In this document: positions 18,781 to 27,638 of the stretch, piece by piece | How positions within the stretch are numbered: the first letter of the stretch is position 1 | How the letters are laid out: the number at the start of each line of letters is the position of its first letter | Program-made: the position numbers and the translations under genes | The notes under the pieces: generated by a model | The model's database searches: none | What the model was told of the DNA's origin: nothing | The model's input: the letters and a program-made list of their open reading frames with translations, nothing else | NCBI GenBank assembly: GCA_016936505.1 | Contig: JAFGXS010000042.1 | Location: 1-64,000, forward strand | DNA: 64,000 nt | Reading direction: 5' to 3' | Source: Bacteroidales bacterium | Lineage (GTDB): Bacteria > Bacteroidota > Bacteroidia > Bacteroidales > F082

Positions 18781-19869
18781 TCAGATGAATTTATCACCCT
18801 TTTCAACTTTTACATCATTCACAAACTGACGAATTTGTTGTTCATCTTCTTTCCGGCAAACCAGCAACACATCATTCTGCTCAACAACAATATAGTCGTC
18901 CAGTCCCTGTAGTACAACCAGTTTTTTGTCGGGCATATGCACAATACAGTTTTTGGTATCATAGATCATTACCTGGCTTCCCACAATGGAATTGTTGTTG
19001 CCATCTTTTCTGCGTGTAGCAAAAAGTGAGCCCCATGTGCCCAGGTCGGACCAACCAAAATCGACACCCAGAACATATACATTGTCTGCTTTTTCCATCA
19101 CACCGTAGTCAATGGAAATATTCTTACAAACGGAGTAAGTATTATTGATAAACTTCTCTTCGGCATCAGTATTGTATTTTCCAATACCTTTACTGAAAAG
19201 ACTATCCACATCGCTAAGGTGTTCATCAAAAGCACTCATTATACTCTTAAGCGACCAGACAAACATACCCGAATTCCAAAGAAAATCACCGCTTTCGAGG
19301 AAAGATTTGGCAATTTCCAGATTGGGCTTTTCGGTAAAGGTCTTCACTTTGCGAAGCCTTTCGTCATCAGCATACACTTTTTTGTCTTTGTATTGAATGT
19401 AGCCGTAGCCCGTATCAGGACGGCTGGGACGAATGCCGAGTGTCAAAAGCCAGTTATTGGTTTCAGCTGCCTTTAAAGCCGTATTAATATCACTAACAAA
19501 CTCGTCTTCTTTTAAAATCACATGGTCTGACGGGGCAACAACAACAACAGCATTTTCATTTTCTTCCTTTATTTTATAGTTTGCGTAAGCAATACAGGGA
19601 GCCGTATTGCGGCGAGCCGGTTCACACAAAACTCTGTTTTCCGCAATATCAGGAAGTTGTTCCATAACCAGATCTTTGTAACTATCGTTGGTTACAATCA
19701 ATATATTTTCTTTAGGAACGATACGTGAAAAGCGGTCCCATGTCATTTGCAAAAGACTGCGACCTACACCAAGGATATCAATAAATTGTTTGGGGTGAGA
19801 TGTTTTGCTCATAGGCCAGAATCGGGAACCGACACCTCCGGCCATGATGACGCAATAATAATTGTCCAT
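18781..19869 (-). CDS. manC: Mannose-1-phosphate guanylyltransferase
   Basis: Makes GDP-mannose from GTP and mannose-1-phosphate for O-antigen, fucose or capsule pathways. 362 residues. The nucleotidyltransferase loop GGVGSRFWPMS and the product-site FTEKPNLE are present, plus a left-handed beta-helix-like C-terminus. The second (phosphomannose isomerase) domain of bifunctional ManC/AlgA proteins is absent. It has its own promoter at 19889-19896 and lies 46 bp upstream of the DPP7 gene. Confidence 0.93.
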   Translation of the reverse strand: MDNYYCVIMAGGVGSRFWPMSKTSHPKQFIDILGVGRSLLQMTWDRFSRIVPKENILIVTNDSYKDLVMEQLPDIAENRVLCEPARRNTAPCIAYANYKIKEENENAVVVVAPSDHVILKEDEFVSDINTALKAAETNNWLLTLGIRPSRPDTGYGYIQYKDKKVYADDERLRKVKTFTEKPNLEIAKSFLESGDFLWNSGMFVWSLKSIMSAFDEHLSDVDSLFSKGIGKYNTDAEEKFINNTYSVCKNISIDYGVMEKADNVYVLGVDFGWSDLGTWGSLFATRRKDGNNNSIVGSQVMIYDTKNCIVHMPDKKLVVLQGLDDYIVVEQNDVLLVCRKEDEQQIRQFVNDVKVEKGDKFI

Positions 19870-19888
19870 AATTATAAATTTAGGTACG

Positions 19889-19896
19889 CAAAAATA
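19889..19896 (-). promoter_or_regulatory. -7 element for manC
   Basis: The minus strand reads TATTTTTG followed by CG, matching TAnnTTTG, 20 bp upstream of the ATG. Confidence 0.6.
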
Positions 19897-19993
19897 ACGG
19901 AATCAGATGAAAAAACCGAATTTATTATGGTTCTATGCTTTATCTGATTTAAAGCTAAATAAGGCTGATTTTTATCAAAAAAACACAGAAACT

Positions 19994-20599
19994 TTACCCG
20001 ACAAGTGTAACAGGGGTAAGAGCATGAATCAAGTACAACCTATTATTGTCCAGATCCAGACATTTGTATCGGGTACGGCGTTTTTCGAGAACTTTAAATT
20101 TTCTCCGCTCCTGATAAACAAAAACATCCCCCGGATTTAAATCATCCAGCGTAAGTTCATCATGGGTTTCATTATATTTTTTCAGTATTCGTGTCAGCTT
20201 GAGATCAACCTGGCCTGAGGCTTTAATGTTTTTCATATGATTCTTGAAAGCCTTTTCCACATCGGAAGGAAATATATTGCGATCAAAAAAGGGGGCCATT
20301 AAATCCCTAAAATTACTCTTCCATTCCTCACCATGAGGTTGCCGCAAATGTCCATGTTTTTCAAAGGTAATCAGATGGGCCACTTCATGAATAAATGTCA
20401 GAAAAAACGCATACTGATTTAGATTATGATTAACAGAAATACGATGATATGGTACTTTTCCTGGCGGACGATAATCTCCGAGTTTGGTTCTTCTCTCCCT
20501 ACTTATCCGTAAATGAATTCCCTTCTCTTTGATTATTCTCAATGCAGGTTCAACCAACGGTGCAGGTAAATATTTAGAAAGTATTGAGTGGTCGTTCAT
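19994..20599 (-). CDS. SprT-like zinc metalloprotease domain protein
   Basis: 201 residues. The zinc motif HExxH appears as HEVAH in FIHEVAHLITFEKHG, and PHGEEWKSNF supplies the probable third His, the SprT pattern. The C-terminal third is beta-rich (FVYQERRKFKVLEKRRTRYKC) and lacks an obvious four-cysteine ribbon. Relatives act on DNA-protein crosslinks in eukaryotes (Spartan); the bacterial role is unclear. It lies 10 bp downstream of ispD and is probably cotranscribed. Confidence 0.85.
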   Translation of the reverse strand: MNDHSILSKYLPAPLVEPALRIIKEKGIHLRISRERRTKLGDYRPPGKVPYHRISVNHNLNQYAFFLTFIHEVAHLITFEKHGHLRQPHGEEWKSNFRDLMAPFFDRNIFPSDVEKAFKNHMKNIKASGQVDLKLTRILKKYNETHDELTLDDLNPGDVFVYQERRKFKVLEKRRTRYKCLDLDNNRLYLIHALTPVTLVG

Positions 20600-20609
20600 T
20601 TCGGAATAC

Positions 20610-21284
20610 TCAGGCGTTTTTATTCATCAACAACATTTCTGCATAACCAAGGTCACCGGTTCTAACAATCTTAATATTATCCTCATTTCCCTCAACAATG
20701 CGTATTTGCACGCCTTGGTTCTCCAAAACAGAAGCATCGTCAATAAACGGCTCCCGATAGGTTTGCAAATAAGCTTTTTTTATAAGCTGAGACTGAAAAA
20801 CCTGCGGAGTCTGTACTATCTTAAACTGATCGCTGTCAGCTGCAAGACTAAGTGCTTTTTCTACCTTGCGTAAAGAGTCCTTCACAGAAACAACCGGAAT
20901 GGCGTTGCCGTGAATCTGTGCCGTTTTGTATGCATTTTTTACTGTATGTTCGTCTACTAACGGCCTAACGGCATCGTGAATCAGAACCATTGTTTTTTCG
21001 GGAACCTTAGCCAAGGCATTTTTTACAGAATGAAACCGGGTCGGACCCCCTTCAATAATTTCATGTGTCACATCAAACTGAAACTGATGGCATAAATGTT
21101 TCCATCGCCCAATCTCTATTTCCGGCAATACCAAAAGAAATTTTGCCTTTCCGTAAAACATTGAAAACGCATCAAAGGTATGCATCACTACAGGTCTTTC
21201 ACTAATCAAATGAAAAGTTCTGGGAATTTCGCTTCCGGGCTTTGTATTCTGTGTTTCAGCCACTATAATGATGTATGTTTCCAT
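20610..21284 (-). CDS. ispD: IspD-family cytidylyltransferase with divergent nucleotide loop
   Basis: IspD joins CTP and methylerythritol phosphate in isoprenoid synthesis. 224 residues from the METYI start; an extension 12 codons upstream has no support. The body matches the family: VLIHDAVRP (His103-Asp104), VSVKDSLRKV, and TPQVFQSQLIKKAY followed by DDASVLE. The N-terminal CTP loop, normally AAGxGxRMxxxxPKQ, reads AETQNTKPGSEIPRTF: both glycines are gone, the catalytic Arg is Lys15 and the catalytic Lys is Arg22. This may be a weak or altered enzyme. No other isoprenoid genes adjoin it; sprT follows. Confidence 0.8.
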   Translation of the reverse strand: METYIIIVAETQNTKPGSEIPRTFHLISERPVVMHTFDAFSMFYGKAKFLLVLPEIEIGRWKHLCHQFQFDVTHEIIEGGPTRFHSVKNALAKVPEKTMVLIHDAVRPLVDEHTVKNAYKTAQIHGNAIPVVSVKDSLRKVEKALSLAADSDQFKIVQTPQVFQSQLIKKAYLQTYREPFIDDASVLENQGVQIRIVEGNEDNIKIVRTGDLGYAEMLLMNKNA

Positions 21285-21319
21285 GATTTTCTTTACGCAA
21301 TAATAAACCAAAAAACGCA

Positions 21320-21358
21320 AATAAAAAAAGATTGCCGGTAAGACAATCTTTTTTTATT
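21320..21358 (-). terminator. Intrinsic terminator after queA
   Basis: A perfect 15-bp stem (21320-21334 with 21344-21358) has a 9-nt loop and a run of seven T on either side. It lies just past the queA stop and before the ispD start, so it ends the DUF3098-uppP-truB-queA transcript. Confidence 0.92.
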
Positions 21359-21374
21359 CTATAAATATTTTCTT

Positions 21375-22424
21375 CTACAAAATCAACATGGCATCGCCAT
21401 AAGTAAAGAAATTGTATTTTTCTTTTACTGCTGTTTCATATACTTCTCTTGCAAAATCATATCCAATGTAAGCATAAACCATCATCAACATGGGCGAGTA
21501 GGGCAAATGGAAATTGGTAACCAGCGCGTTTGCTGTTCTGAAATCATAAGGAGGAAAAATAAATTTATTGGTCCAGCCATTATAAGGCTTAACCCTTCCT
21601 GTAATTGAAACAGCCGTTTCAAGAGCCTTCAGGCTTGTTGTTCCGACAGCAACAACTTTGTTCTTGTTTTCCCAAGCGCTGTTGATCATATCCACACTTT
21701 TGGGCAGAATAAACATTTCTTCGGAATCCATTTTGTGTTTTGTCAGATCTTCAACTTCAATGGTTCTGAAATTGCCCAGGCCAGTATGCAAAGTGATTTC
21801 AGCAAAGCTTACACCCAGAATTTCGAGGCGTTTCATCATTTCTCTAGAAAAATGAAGTCCGGCAGTGGGAGCCGCTACAGCACCTTCGTGTTTGGCATAA
21901 ATGGTTTGGAAACGCTCTTCGTCTTCAGGTTCAACTTTACGTCCATGAATCTTTGGCAATGGAGTTTCTCCCATTTCCTGCAGGGTTTTCTTAAACTCTT
22001 CGTATGAACCGTCAAAAAGAAAACGCAAAGTACGTCCACGAGAAGTCGTATTATCAATTACCTCAGCCACCAGCGTTTCGTCATCTCCAAAATAGAGCTT
22101 ATTTCCAATTCTGATTTTGCGGGCAGGATCAACAAGAACATCCCAAAGACGGCTGTTCTTATCCAGTTCACGCAACAAAAACACTTCAATTTTCGCTCCT
22201 GTTTTTTCCTTTTCGCCATACAAACGAGCCGGAAAAACTTTAGTATCGTTAATCACAAACACATCGCCTTCGTCAAAATAATTTAAAATATCTTTAAATT
22301 CTTTGTGTTCTATGGTTTGATTGGCACGATTAACTACCATCATGCGCCCGGCATCTCTTTCATTTGGCGGATATTTTGCAATTAATTCTTTAGGGAGGTC
22401 AAAATTGAATTGAGATAATTTCAT
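21375..22424 (-). CDS. queA: tRNA epoxyqueuosine-forming SAM ribosyltransferase-isomerase
   Basis: Transfers and isomerises the ribosyl part of SAM onto preQ1 at tRNA position 34. 349 residues, normal. Signature segments are present: [12 protein letters not shown] near the start, [11 protein letters not shown], the [10 protein letters not shown] region, [25 protein letters not shown], and [10 protein letters not shown] -7 element 57 bp upstream gives it a separate promoter in addition to readthrough from truB. Confidence 0.96.
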   Translation of the reverse strand: MKLSQFNFDLPKELIAKYPPNERDAGRMMVVNRANQTIEHKEFKDILNYFDEGDVFVINDTKVFPARLYGEKEKTGAKIEVFLLRELDKNSRLWDVLVDPARKIRIGNKLYFGDDETLVAEVIDNTTSRGRTLRFLFDGSYEEFKKTLQEMGETPLPKIHGRKVEPEDEERFQTIYAKHEGAVAAPTAGLHFSREMMKRLEILGVSFAEITLHTGLGNFRTIEVEDLTKHKMDSEEMFILPKSVDMINSAWENKNKVVAVGTTSLKALETAVSITGRVKPYNGWTNKFIFPPYDFRTANALVTNFHLPYSPMLMMVYAYIGYDFAREVYETAVKEKYNFFTYGDAMLIL

Positions 22425-22480
22425 AGTTTACAGTACTTTGTTAATGAATACGAGCCACTTCTCACTTCCGAAAAAGTTGG

Positions 22481-22488
22481 CAAAGGTA
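22481..22488 (-). promoter_or_regulatory. -7 element for queA
   Basis: The minus strand reads TACCTTTG followed by CC, matching TAnnTTTG, within the 106-bp gap between truB and queA. Confidence 0.55.
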
Positions 22489-22530
22489 CGGATTTTTATG
22501 CTGTTTGTCAAGTTTTTATGAACCCGAAGC

Positions 22531-23253
22531 TTATTTCATTTCCGGTGATGCTTCCTCTTTACCGGTTTCCAGAAAAACCTTTTGCTTAAAGTCATCTATC
22601 GTCATCGCATCTGAAAGTTTAAAATCTCCGATCTGAGTTCTTTTCAATGCTGTAAGATAAGCGCCGTTGCTTAGGTTTTCTCCAAAGTCACGAACCAATG
22701 AACGAATGTAGGTTCCTTTACTACACTCCACATAAAACGAAGCAAAAGGAGATTCATAGGTTGTTATATTGAACGCATTGATATTAATTTTTCTGGCTTT
22801 AAGTGCCACTTCCTGATCTTTCCGAACCAGATTATATGCTCTTTCTCCTTTTATTTTTATTGCAGAATACAACGGAGGAACCTGCTCAATCTCACCCAAA
22901 AAATGAGTCGACGTTTCTTTTAATTGATCGAAATTTAAGGCTGAAATATCAAAGGTCTTGTCGATTTCCGTTTCTTTATCAAATGAAGGCGTTGTCGCTC
23001 CCAACTGCATTTCGCCAACATAAACCTTGTCCATTCCCTGATACGAATCAATTGCCTTGGTTTTCTTCCCGGTGCAAAGAATCAGCAAACCTGTTGCCAT
23101 AGGATCTAATGTACCAGCATGACCCACTTTCAATTTCTTTATGTCGTACATCCTACGGATAAACGAACGGACAAAGTTAACCACGTCAAAAGACGTCCAG
23201 CCTAACGGCTTGTCAAAAAGCAAAACCTCACCTTCCTGAAATTGAAACGCCAT
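22531..23253 (-). CDS. truB: tRNA pseudouridine-55 synthase
   Basis: Makes pseudouridine 55 in the T-loop of tRNAs. 240 residues. The catalytic Asp lies in HAGTLDPMATGLL; PLGWTSFDVV and YSAIKIKGERAY are also family features, and the C-terminal region is short. Its start shares one base with the uppP stop, so the genes are coupled. Confidence 0.96.
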   Translation of the reverse strand: MAFQFQEGEVLLFDKPLGWTSFDVVNFVRSFIRRMYDIKKLKVGHAGTLDPMATGLLILCTGKKTKAIDSYQGMDKVYVGEMQLGATTPSFDKETEIDKTFDISALNFDQLKETSTHFLGEIEQVPPLYSAIKIKGERAYNLVRKDQEVALKARKININAFNITTYESPFASFYVECSKGTYIRSLVRDFGENLSNGAYLTALKRTQIGDFKLSDAMTIDDFKQKVFLETGKEEASPEMK

Positions 23254-24032
23254 CAGGAGATCGTTAAATTAACACCTAAAAAATACAGGACAAGAATTAC
23301 CACCCCAACTATAATCCGGTAATACCCAAAAATTTTAAACCCGTGCCGGGTAAGGTAATTAATAAATGATTTGATAGCGAATAAAGCCACAACAAAAGCA
23401 ACTACATTACCGAATACAAGTATTCCGATATCGTCTTTTGTAATGTCTGAATAATTCTGTAAAAGTTTATACCCGGAGGCAGCAAACATGGTGGGAACCG
23501 CCAAAAAAAAGGAAAATTCAGCTGCCGTTTTCCTGGATAATTTCTGTGTCATACCTCCAATAATAGTAGCCGCAGAACGGGAAACACCGGGAATCATAGA
23601 GATCACCTGAAAAAATCCGACAACCAATGCTTTTTTATAGGTTACTTCCTGGTTCTTACTGGGGTTCTTAAACCATTTATCCACAAAAACCAACACAATA
23701 CCGCCTAAAATCAACATAACAGCCACAACATACACACTTTGCAGCAGTTGATCTATATAATGAATAAGCAACAATCCCAAAATTGCTGCCGGTAAGAAAG
23801 CGACAAAAAGCTTAAAATAAAAATTCCAGGTTTGAAAAAAACGTTTCCAATAAAGAACAACTACCGACAAAATTGCCCCAAACTGGATATTGACAATAAA
23901 AGCCTGATGAAAAGGAGTGTTTTTCATCCCCATGATTCCTTCAGCAAGAATCATATGCCCTGTGGATGAAACCGGTAAAAACTCCGTAAGGCCTTCCACA
24001 ATAGAAAGAATTAATGCATGAAGCCAACTCAT
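23253..24032 (-). CDS. uppP: Undecaprenyl-diphosphatase
   Basis: Recycles the undecaprenyl carrier of cell-wall synthesis by dephosphorylating undecaprenyl diphosphate. 259 residues with about eight membrane segments. Both active-site motifs are present: [15 protein letters not shown] near the N-terminus and [10 protein letters not shown] in the middle. It sits between a DUF3098 gene (9-bp gap) and truB (1-bp overlap), an arrangement common in Bacteroidota. Confidence 0.96.
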   Translation of the reverse strand: MSWLHALILSIVEGLTEFLPVSSTGHMILAEGIMGMKNTPFHQAFIVNIQFGAILSVVVLYWKRFFQTWNFYFKLFVAFLPAAILGLLLIHYIDQLLQSVYVVAVMLILGGIVLVFVDKWFKNPSKNQEVTYKKALVVGFFQVISMIPGVSRSAATIIGGMTQKLSRKTAAEFSFFLAVPTMFAASGYKLLQNYSDITKDDIGILVFGNVVAFVVALFAIKSFINYLTRHGFKIFGYYRIIVGVVILVLYFLGVNLTIS

Positions 24033-24041
24033 AAGACAATA

Positions 24042-24311
24042 TTATTTGGTCTTTTTTGGTAATTTCATAATGGCATAAATTTCAACTGCATATCCTGCCA
24101 AAACCAACAACGGAGCAAGCGTCAGGCGTTGAAAGTCAAAAATTGAGGGACTGAATCTAATAATATCATCCGATCCGCCACCGATCATCAACAAATATCC
24201 CAAGGTTAAAAGTCCCAGACCGATAAACATATAAATATAGTTTTCACGACTGAAAACCCAGTTGATTTCTGAAGGTTTAACGGGTTTTTGTTGTTGTTTC
24301 TGATTTGCCAT
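24042..24311 (-). CDS. DUF3098 small membrane protein
   Basis: 89 residues with two hydrophobic segments (about 28-46 and 64-82), preceded by a Lys/Gln-rich N-terminus. It matches the DUF3098 pattern, including the WVFSRENYIYMFIGLG and GGGSDD segments, and occupies that family's usual place before uppP. ftsX often lies just upstream in relatives but is not here. It is the first gene of the uppP-truB-queA transcript. Function unknown. Confidence 0.85.
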   Translation of the reverse strand: MANQKQQQKPVKPSEINWVFSRENYIYMFIGLGLLTLGYLLMIGGGSDDIIRFSPSIFDFQRLTLAPLLVLAGYAVEIYAIMKLPKKTK

Positions 24312-24326
24312 AATTTATTTTTTCGC

Positions 24327-24334
24327 CAAAAGTA
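24327..24334 (-). promoter_or_regulatory. -7 element for DUF3098-uppP-truB
   Basis: The minus strand reads TACTTTTG followed by GC, matching TAnnTTTG, 16 bp upstream of the ATG. Confidence 0.65.
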
Positions 24335-24515
24335 AACGAAATTTAATTACACGTATTGTTAATAAAGAAAATCAAATCTGATAATCACTTATAAATATCA
24401 ACCACTAACAATTTATTCATCAATATATTGCAAATAAATATCACTTAATTTTTGCCGGGTTCACAAGCCGGATACTTTTCTAAAAATTCTTAAAAGTTCA
24501 CAAAAAATTATTTTG

Positions 24516-24523
24516 TAAGTTTG
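24516..24523 (+). promoter_or_regulatory. -7 element for the DUF3667 gene
   Basis: TAAGTTTG matches TAnnTTTG and lies 45 bp upstream of the ATG. The rest of the 256-bp divergent gap is very AT-rich and shows no other element. Confidence 0.55.
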
Positions 24524-24567
24524 ATACAGCAGACTGATTAACCTATAAATTTAAATCTTTAACTAAC

Positions 24568-25599
24568 ATGAAGTTAAAAGACCTTTTAAGCCACAACAAA
24601 GACGCTAAAGAAAAAAACAACGAATCGGATCAGCCTGTTGTTTGCTCCAATTGCGAAACCACTTATTCGGGCAACTTTTGCCCCCATTGCGGCCAGTCCA
24701 AAAAAGATTTGAACCAACCTTTTCGCATCCTGATTTATGATTTTATGGGATCAATGTTTGCATTTGACACGAGGTTTTTCAAGACCATGAAAGATGTAAT
24801 TTCTGCTCCCGGCAGTTTTTCGGCCAATTATATTGACGGAAAAAGAATGTCGTATATGCCCCCTTTGCAGTTTTACGTATTTGTGAGTTTTATTTTCTTT
24901 TTACTCTTGAACCTCAAAACCGGTTCCTTAATTTCTGAAACTTCAGACAAACTCTCTAAAATTCAGACTGATTCAACAGTCGTTGATTCGGTAAAAACCG
25001 TACAAAAGTTGGACGAACTGGTATATACACTAAAGAACGAGCCGGACTCGCTGGAGAAAAAACTAACCAATCGACCAAAACATAACAAGGCTTATGCAGC
25101 CGAAAGTTTAAAATTGCTGCAAAAGGCATTTATTAAGAAATATAACGACCCGAAAACCTCTTCCTACAAAAAAAAGATGCTCAAAAACGCCATACGGCTG
25201 ATGGACTATCCTGAAATGTTTGTTTCTAAAACACTTCGATACTTTTCATGGTCCATGTTCTTTCTGATGCCGGTTTTTGCGTTCTGGCTATGGATCTTTT
25301 TCCACAAAACAAGAAAGTTTTATCTTGGGCATCTAATTTTTTCACTGGAATCACTTTCCGTAACTTTCCTCATTTTTTCCGTAATGATGGCCATAAAATT
25401 AATCTTCCCGCACAAAACCATTTTCCCTGAAAATTATCTTTTCCTGATCCCACCCTTGTATATTTGGTTGGGACTGAAAAAATTCTACCACCGGTCTTTC
25501 TGGAACACAACTTTCAAATTTATTCTACTCTCCAATATCTTTTTCTTCACAACATTACTCACTGTATCCGTTGTGTTTTTTCTCTCCATCTACCTATAA
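24568..25599 (+). CDS. DUF3667 zinc-ribbon membrane protein
   Basis: 343 residues. An N-terminal zinc ribbon has two CxxC knuckles (CSNC and CPHC in a GNFCPHCGQ context, about residues 27-46). FRILIYDFMGSMFAFDTRFFKTMKDV follows, which is characteristic of DUF3667, then a membrane segment (about 97-113), a charged helical insert of about 110 residues, and several C-terminal membrane segments. The function of the family is unknown. It is a single gene, with no link to neighbours visible. Confidence 0.85.
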   Translation: MKLKDLLSHNKDAKEKNNESDQPVVCSNCETTYSGNFCPHCGQSKKDLNQPFRILIYDFMGSMFAFDTRFFKTMKDVISAPGSFSANYIDGKRMSYMPPLQFYVFVSFIFFLLLNLKTGSLISETSDKLSKIQTDSTVVDSVKTVQKLDELVYTLKNEPDSLEKKLTNRPKHNKAYAAESLKLLQKAFIKKYNDPKTSSYKKKMLKNAIRLMDYPEMFVSKTLRYFSWSMFFLMPVFAFWLWIFFHKTRKFYLGHLIFSLESLSVTFLIFSVMMAIKLIFPHKTIFPENYLFLIPPLYIWLGLKKFYHRSFWNTTFKFILLSNIFFFTTLLTVSVVFFLSIYL

Positions 25600-25677
25600 A
25601 TAAGCATATTAAATTCTGATCCTTAAAATTTTTAACAAAAAATACCTGATAAAAGTTCAGACGAATCAATATTTTTT

Positions 25678-25685
25678 TACTTTTG
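25678..25685 (+). promoter_or_regulatory. -7 element for the tetR efflux operon
   Basis: TACTTTTG followed by CCC, matching TAnnTTTG, 31 bp upstream of the tetR ATG. A small palindrome lies between it and the gene. Confidence 0.65.
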
Positions 25686-25697
25686 CCCAATCATTTA

Positions 25698-25709
25698 AAC
25701 CAAATGGTT
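25698..25709 (+). promoter_or_regulatory. Candidate TetR operator
   Basis: Inverted repeat AACCA-AA-TGGTT, placed just downstream of the -7 element and 7 bp before the tetR ATG. The position would allow the regulator to block its own transcription. The short arms make this tentative. Confidence 0.4.
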
Positions 25710-25716
25710 AAACTTA

Positions 25717-26346
25717 ATGGATAATAAAGAAAACATCAAGATTACTGAACAACAAATTCTTGAAGCTGCACAGGAAATATTTATTGAAAAAGGGAAAGAC
25801 GGTGCACGAATGCAGGAAATTGCTGACAGAGCCGGGATCAACAAGGCCCTGCTGCATTATTATTTCCGGTCGAAAGACAAACTTTTTATGAACATATTTA
25901 AAAAAGTGATGCATGGGCTACTCAAACAGGTTGACCAGTTTATGGACTGTGAAGATATTTTTGGATTTATTGAAAAAGTGGTACCATCGTATATTTCTGT
26001 ACTGGAAAAAAATCCTTATTTACCCAGTTTTATTTTGAATGAGGTCAACAGAAATCATGAAGGTATTTTAAATATAATTCAAACTTCCGATTTAGACAAA
26101 TCGAAGCTCAAAAAGATACTGGAGAATAATATTGCCATGGGAAAAATCATTCCTATAACATTGGAACAACTCATAGTAGATATTCTTTCTCTTTGTATTT
26201 TCCCCATAGCTGCAAAACCTATTATTTTAGGTTATTTGTTCCAGGGAAACACCAATTCACATGAAGAATTTATGAAACAACGTGCCGATCACATTATACA
26301 AATAATGAGACTGGCTCTTACACCAAAAAACAACATTCAATCATAA
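25717..26346 (+). CDS. TetR family transcriptional regulator
   Basis: 209 residues. The N-terminal helix-turn-helix (about 10-55) has the TetR pattern QILEAAQEIFIEKGKDGARMQEIADRAG split over residues 10-37, then LLHYYFRSKDKLF. The C-terminal ligand domain is not specific. It is the first gene of a unit encoding TolC, HlyD and ABC export proteins, 2 bp before the tolC homologue, so it very probably represses this operon in response to an exported compound. Confidence 0.92.
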   Translation: MDNKENIKITEQQILEAAQEIFIEKGKDGARMQEIADRAGINKALLHYYFRSKDKLFMNIFKKVMHGLLKQVDQFMDCEDIFGFIEKVVPSYISVLEKNPYLPSFILNEVNRNHEGILNIIQTSDLDKSKLKKILENNIAMGKIIPITLEQLIVDILSLCIFPIAAKPIILGYLFQGNTNSHEEFMKQRADHIIQIMRLALTPKNNIQS

Positions 26347-26348
26347 AT

Positions 26349-27626
26349 ATGATGAAAAAAACAATAATCCTTATCGGTCTGTTGATTTGGATGATTCCTG
26401 TGGAATCCCAAAACCAACAACAGATCAGTTTGAAAGAATGTCTGGATAAAGCCATAGAAATATATCCGGGAAGGAAGCAACTTGTCAACAATCAGAAAGA
26501 GCTGGAACTAAACATGCAAAATCTGAACAACAATTATCTTCCTTCTCTGAACCTAAACGGACAGGCATCATACCAATCAGATGTTACGCACATTCCAAAC
26601 ATTCCAAACCTTGGAATAACATTACCCAGCATGAGCAAAGACTGGTATAAAGTTAATTTGAACCTGGAGCAATTAATTTGGGATGGCGGAGCAACCAAAG
26701 CTCAGAAAAAACTCGCAGAAAGTAATTATAAAATTGCCGATCAACAGGTTCAGGTATCAATTTATCAATTAAAAAACAGAATTGCTGTTTATTATTTCCA
26801 GGTTCTTTTTCTAAAGGAAAACTTGCAGGCACTTTACGTGATGCGCGATGATTTAAAAGCAAGAATAAAAGATGCGGAAACAGCCGTTAAGAACGGGGCA
26901 TTATTGATTTCAGATTTACAAACCCTTCAGGTAAGCGAAAAACAAGCCGATCAGCTAATCATTCAAAAGGAAGCTGATATAAAATCCATGTTAGCTTCCA
27001 TGTCTGAACTAACCGGGTTGAAAATCAATTCTGAAAAGCAACTCGAAATGCCCGACCTTTCCATCAGCGCTTTCCCGTTTAACAACCTGCGTCCTGAATA
27101 CAAACTACTGGAAGAACAACAAAATAAACTTCAGGCAATGAATGATCTTACTTCTGTAAAAAGAAGACCCATCTTTAAACTGTTTGGCCAGGCCGGATAC
27201 GGACGCCCCGGCTTAAATATGCTAGACAATAATTTCAGCGATTATTATGTAGGAGGAATTCAATTTTACTGGAAAATCTTAGACTGGAACAAAACCAAAC
27301 GTGAAAAACAAATTCTGACAATCCAAAACAATAACCTTGAAGCCAGCAAAGAAACATTCAATCAAAATTTGCGTGCTGAATACAGTCAGCAATTGTTACA
27401 AATCGAAAAATTCAAGAAACTGGTACAATCAGACAAAGAAATTGTGGCTCTGCAAAACAATGTCATGAAAACCGCCCTAAACAAATTCAAAAACGGCACT
27501 CTGACCACAACCGATTATTTAATTGAACTGAACAAAAAAGTTAAAGCAGAACTGAACCTACAGGCTCATAAAACACAACTGCTTTTCAGCAAATATCAAT
27601 ACCTCATAATAATGGGTTCTATTTAA
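26349..27626 (+). CDS. TolC family outer membrane channel
   Basis: 425 residues: a signal peptide ending near VESQ, then two long alpha-helical repeats typical of TolC (ISLKECLDKAIEIYPG at the start; ALNKFKNGTLTTTDYLIELN near the end). It is predicted to form a trimeric outer-membrane tunnel for the ABC exporter encoded downstream. The gap to the HlyD gene is 12 bp. Confidence 0.92.
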   Translation: MMKKTIILIGLLIWMIPVESQNQQQISLKECLDKAIEIYPGRKQLVNNQKELELNMQNLNNNYLPSLNLNGQASYQSDVTHIPNIPNLGITLPSMSKDWYKVNLNLEQLIWDGGATKAQKKLAESNYKIADQQVQVSIYQLKNRIAVYYFQVLFLKENLQALYVMRDDLKARIKDAETAVKNGALLISDLQTLQVSEKQADQLIIQKEADIKSMLASMSELTGLKINSEKQLEMPDLSISAFPFNNLRPEYKLLEEQQNKLQAMNDLTSVKRRPIFKLFGQAGYGRPGLNMLDNNFSDYYVGGIQFYWKILDWNKTKREKQILTIQNNNLEASKETFNQNLRAEYSQQLLQIEKFKKLVQSDKEIVALQNNVMKTALNKFKNGTLTTTDYLIELNKKVKAELNLQAHKTQLLFSKYQYLIIMGSI

Positions 27627-27638
27627 ACAAGAAAACAG

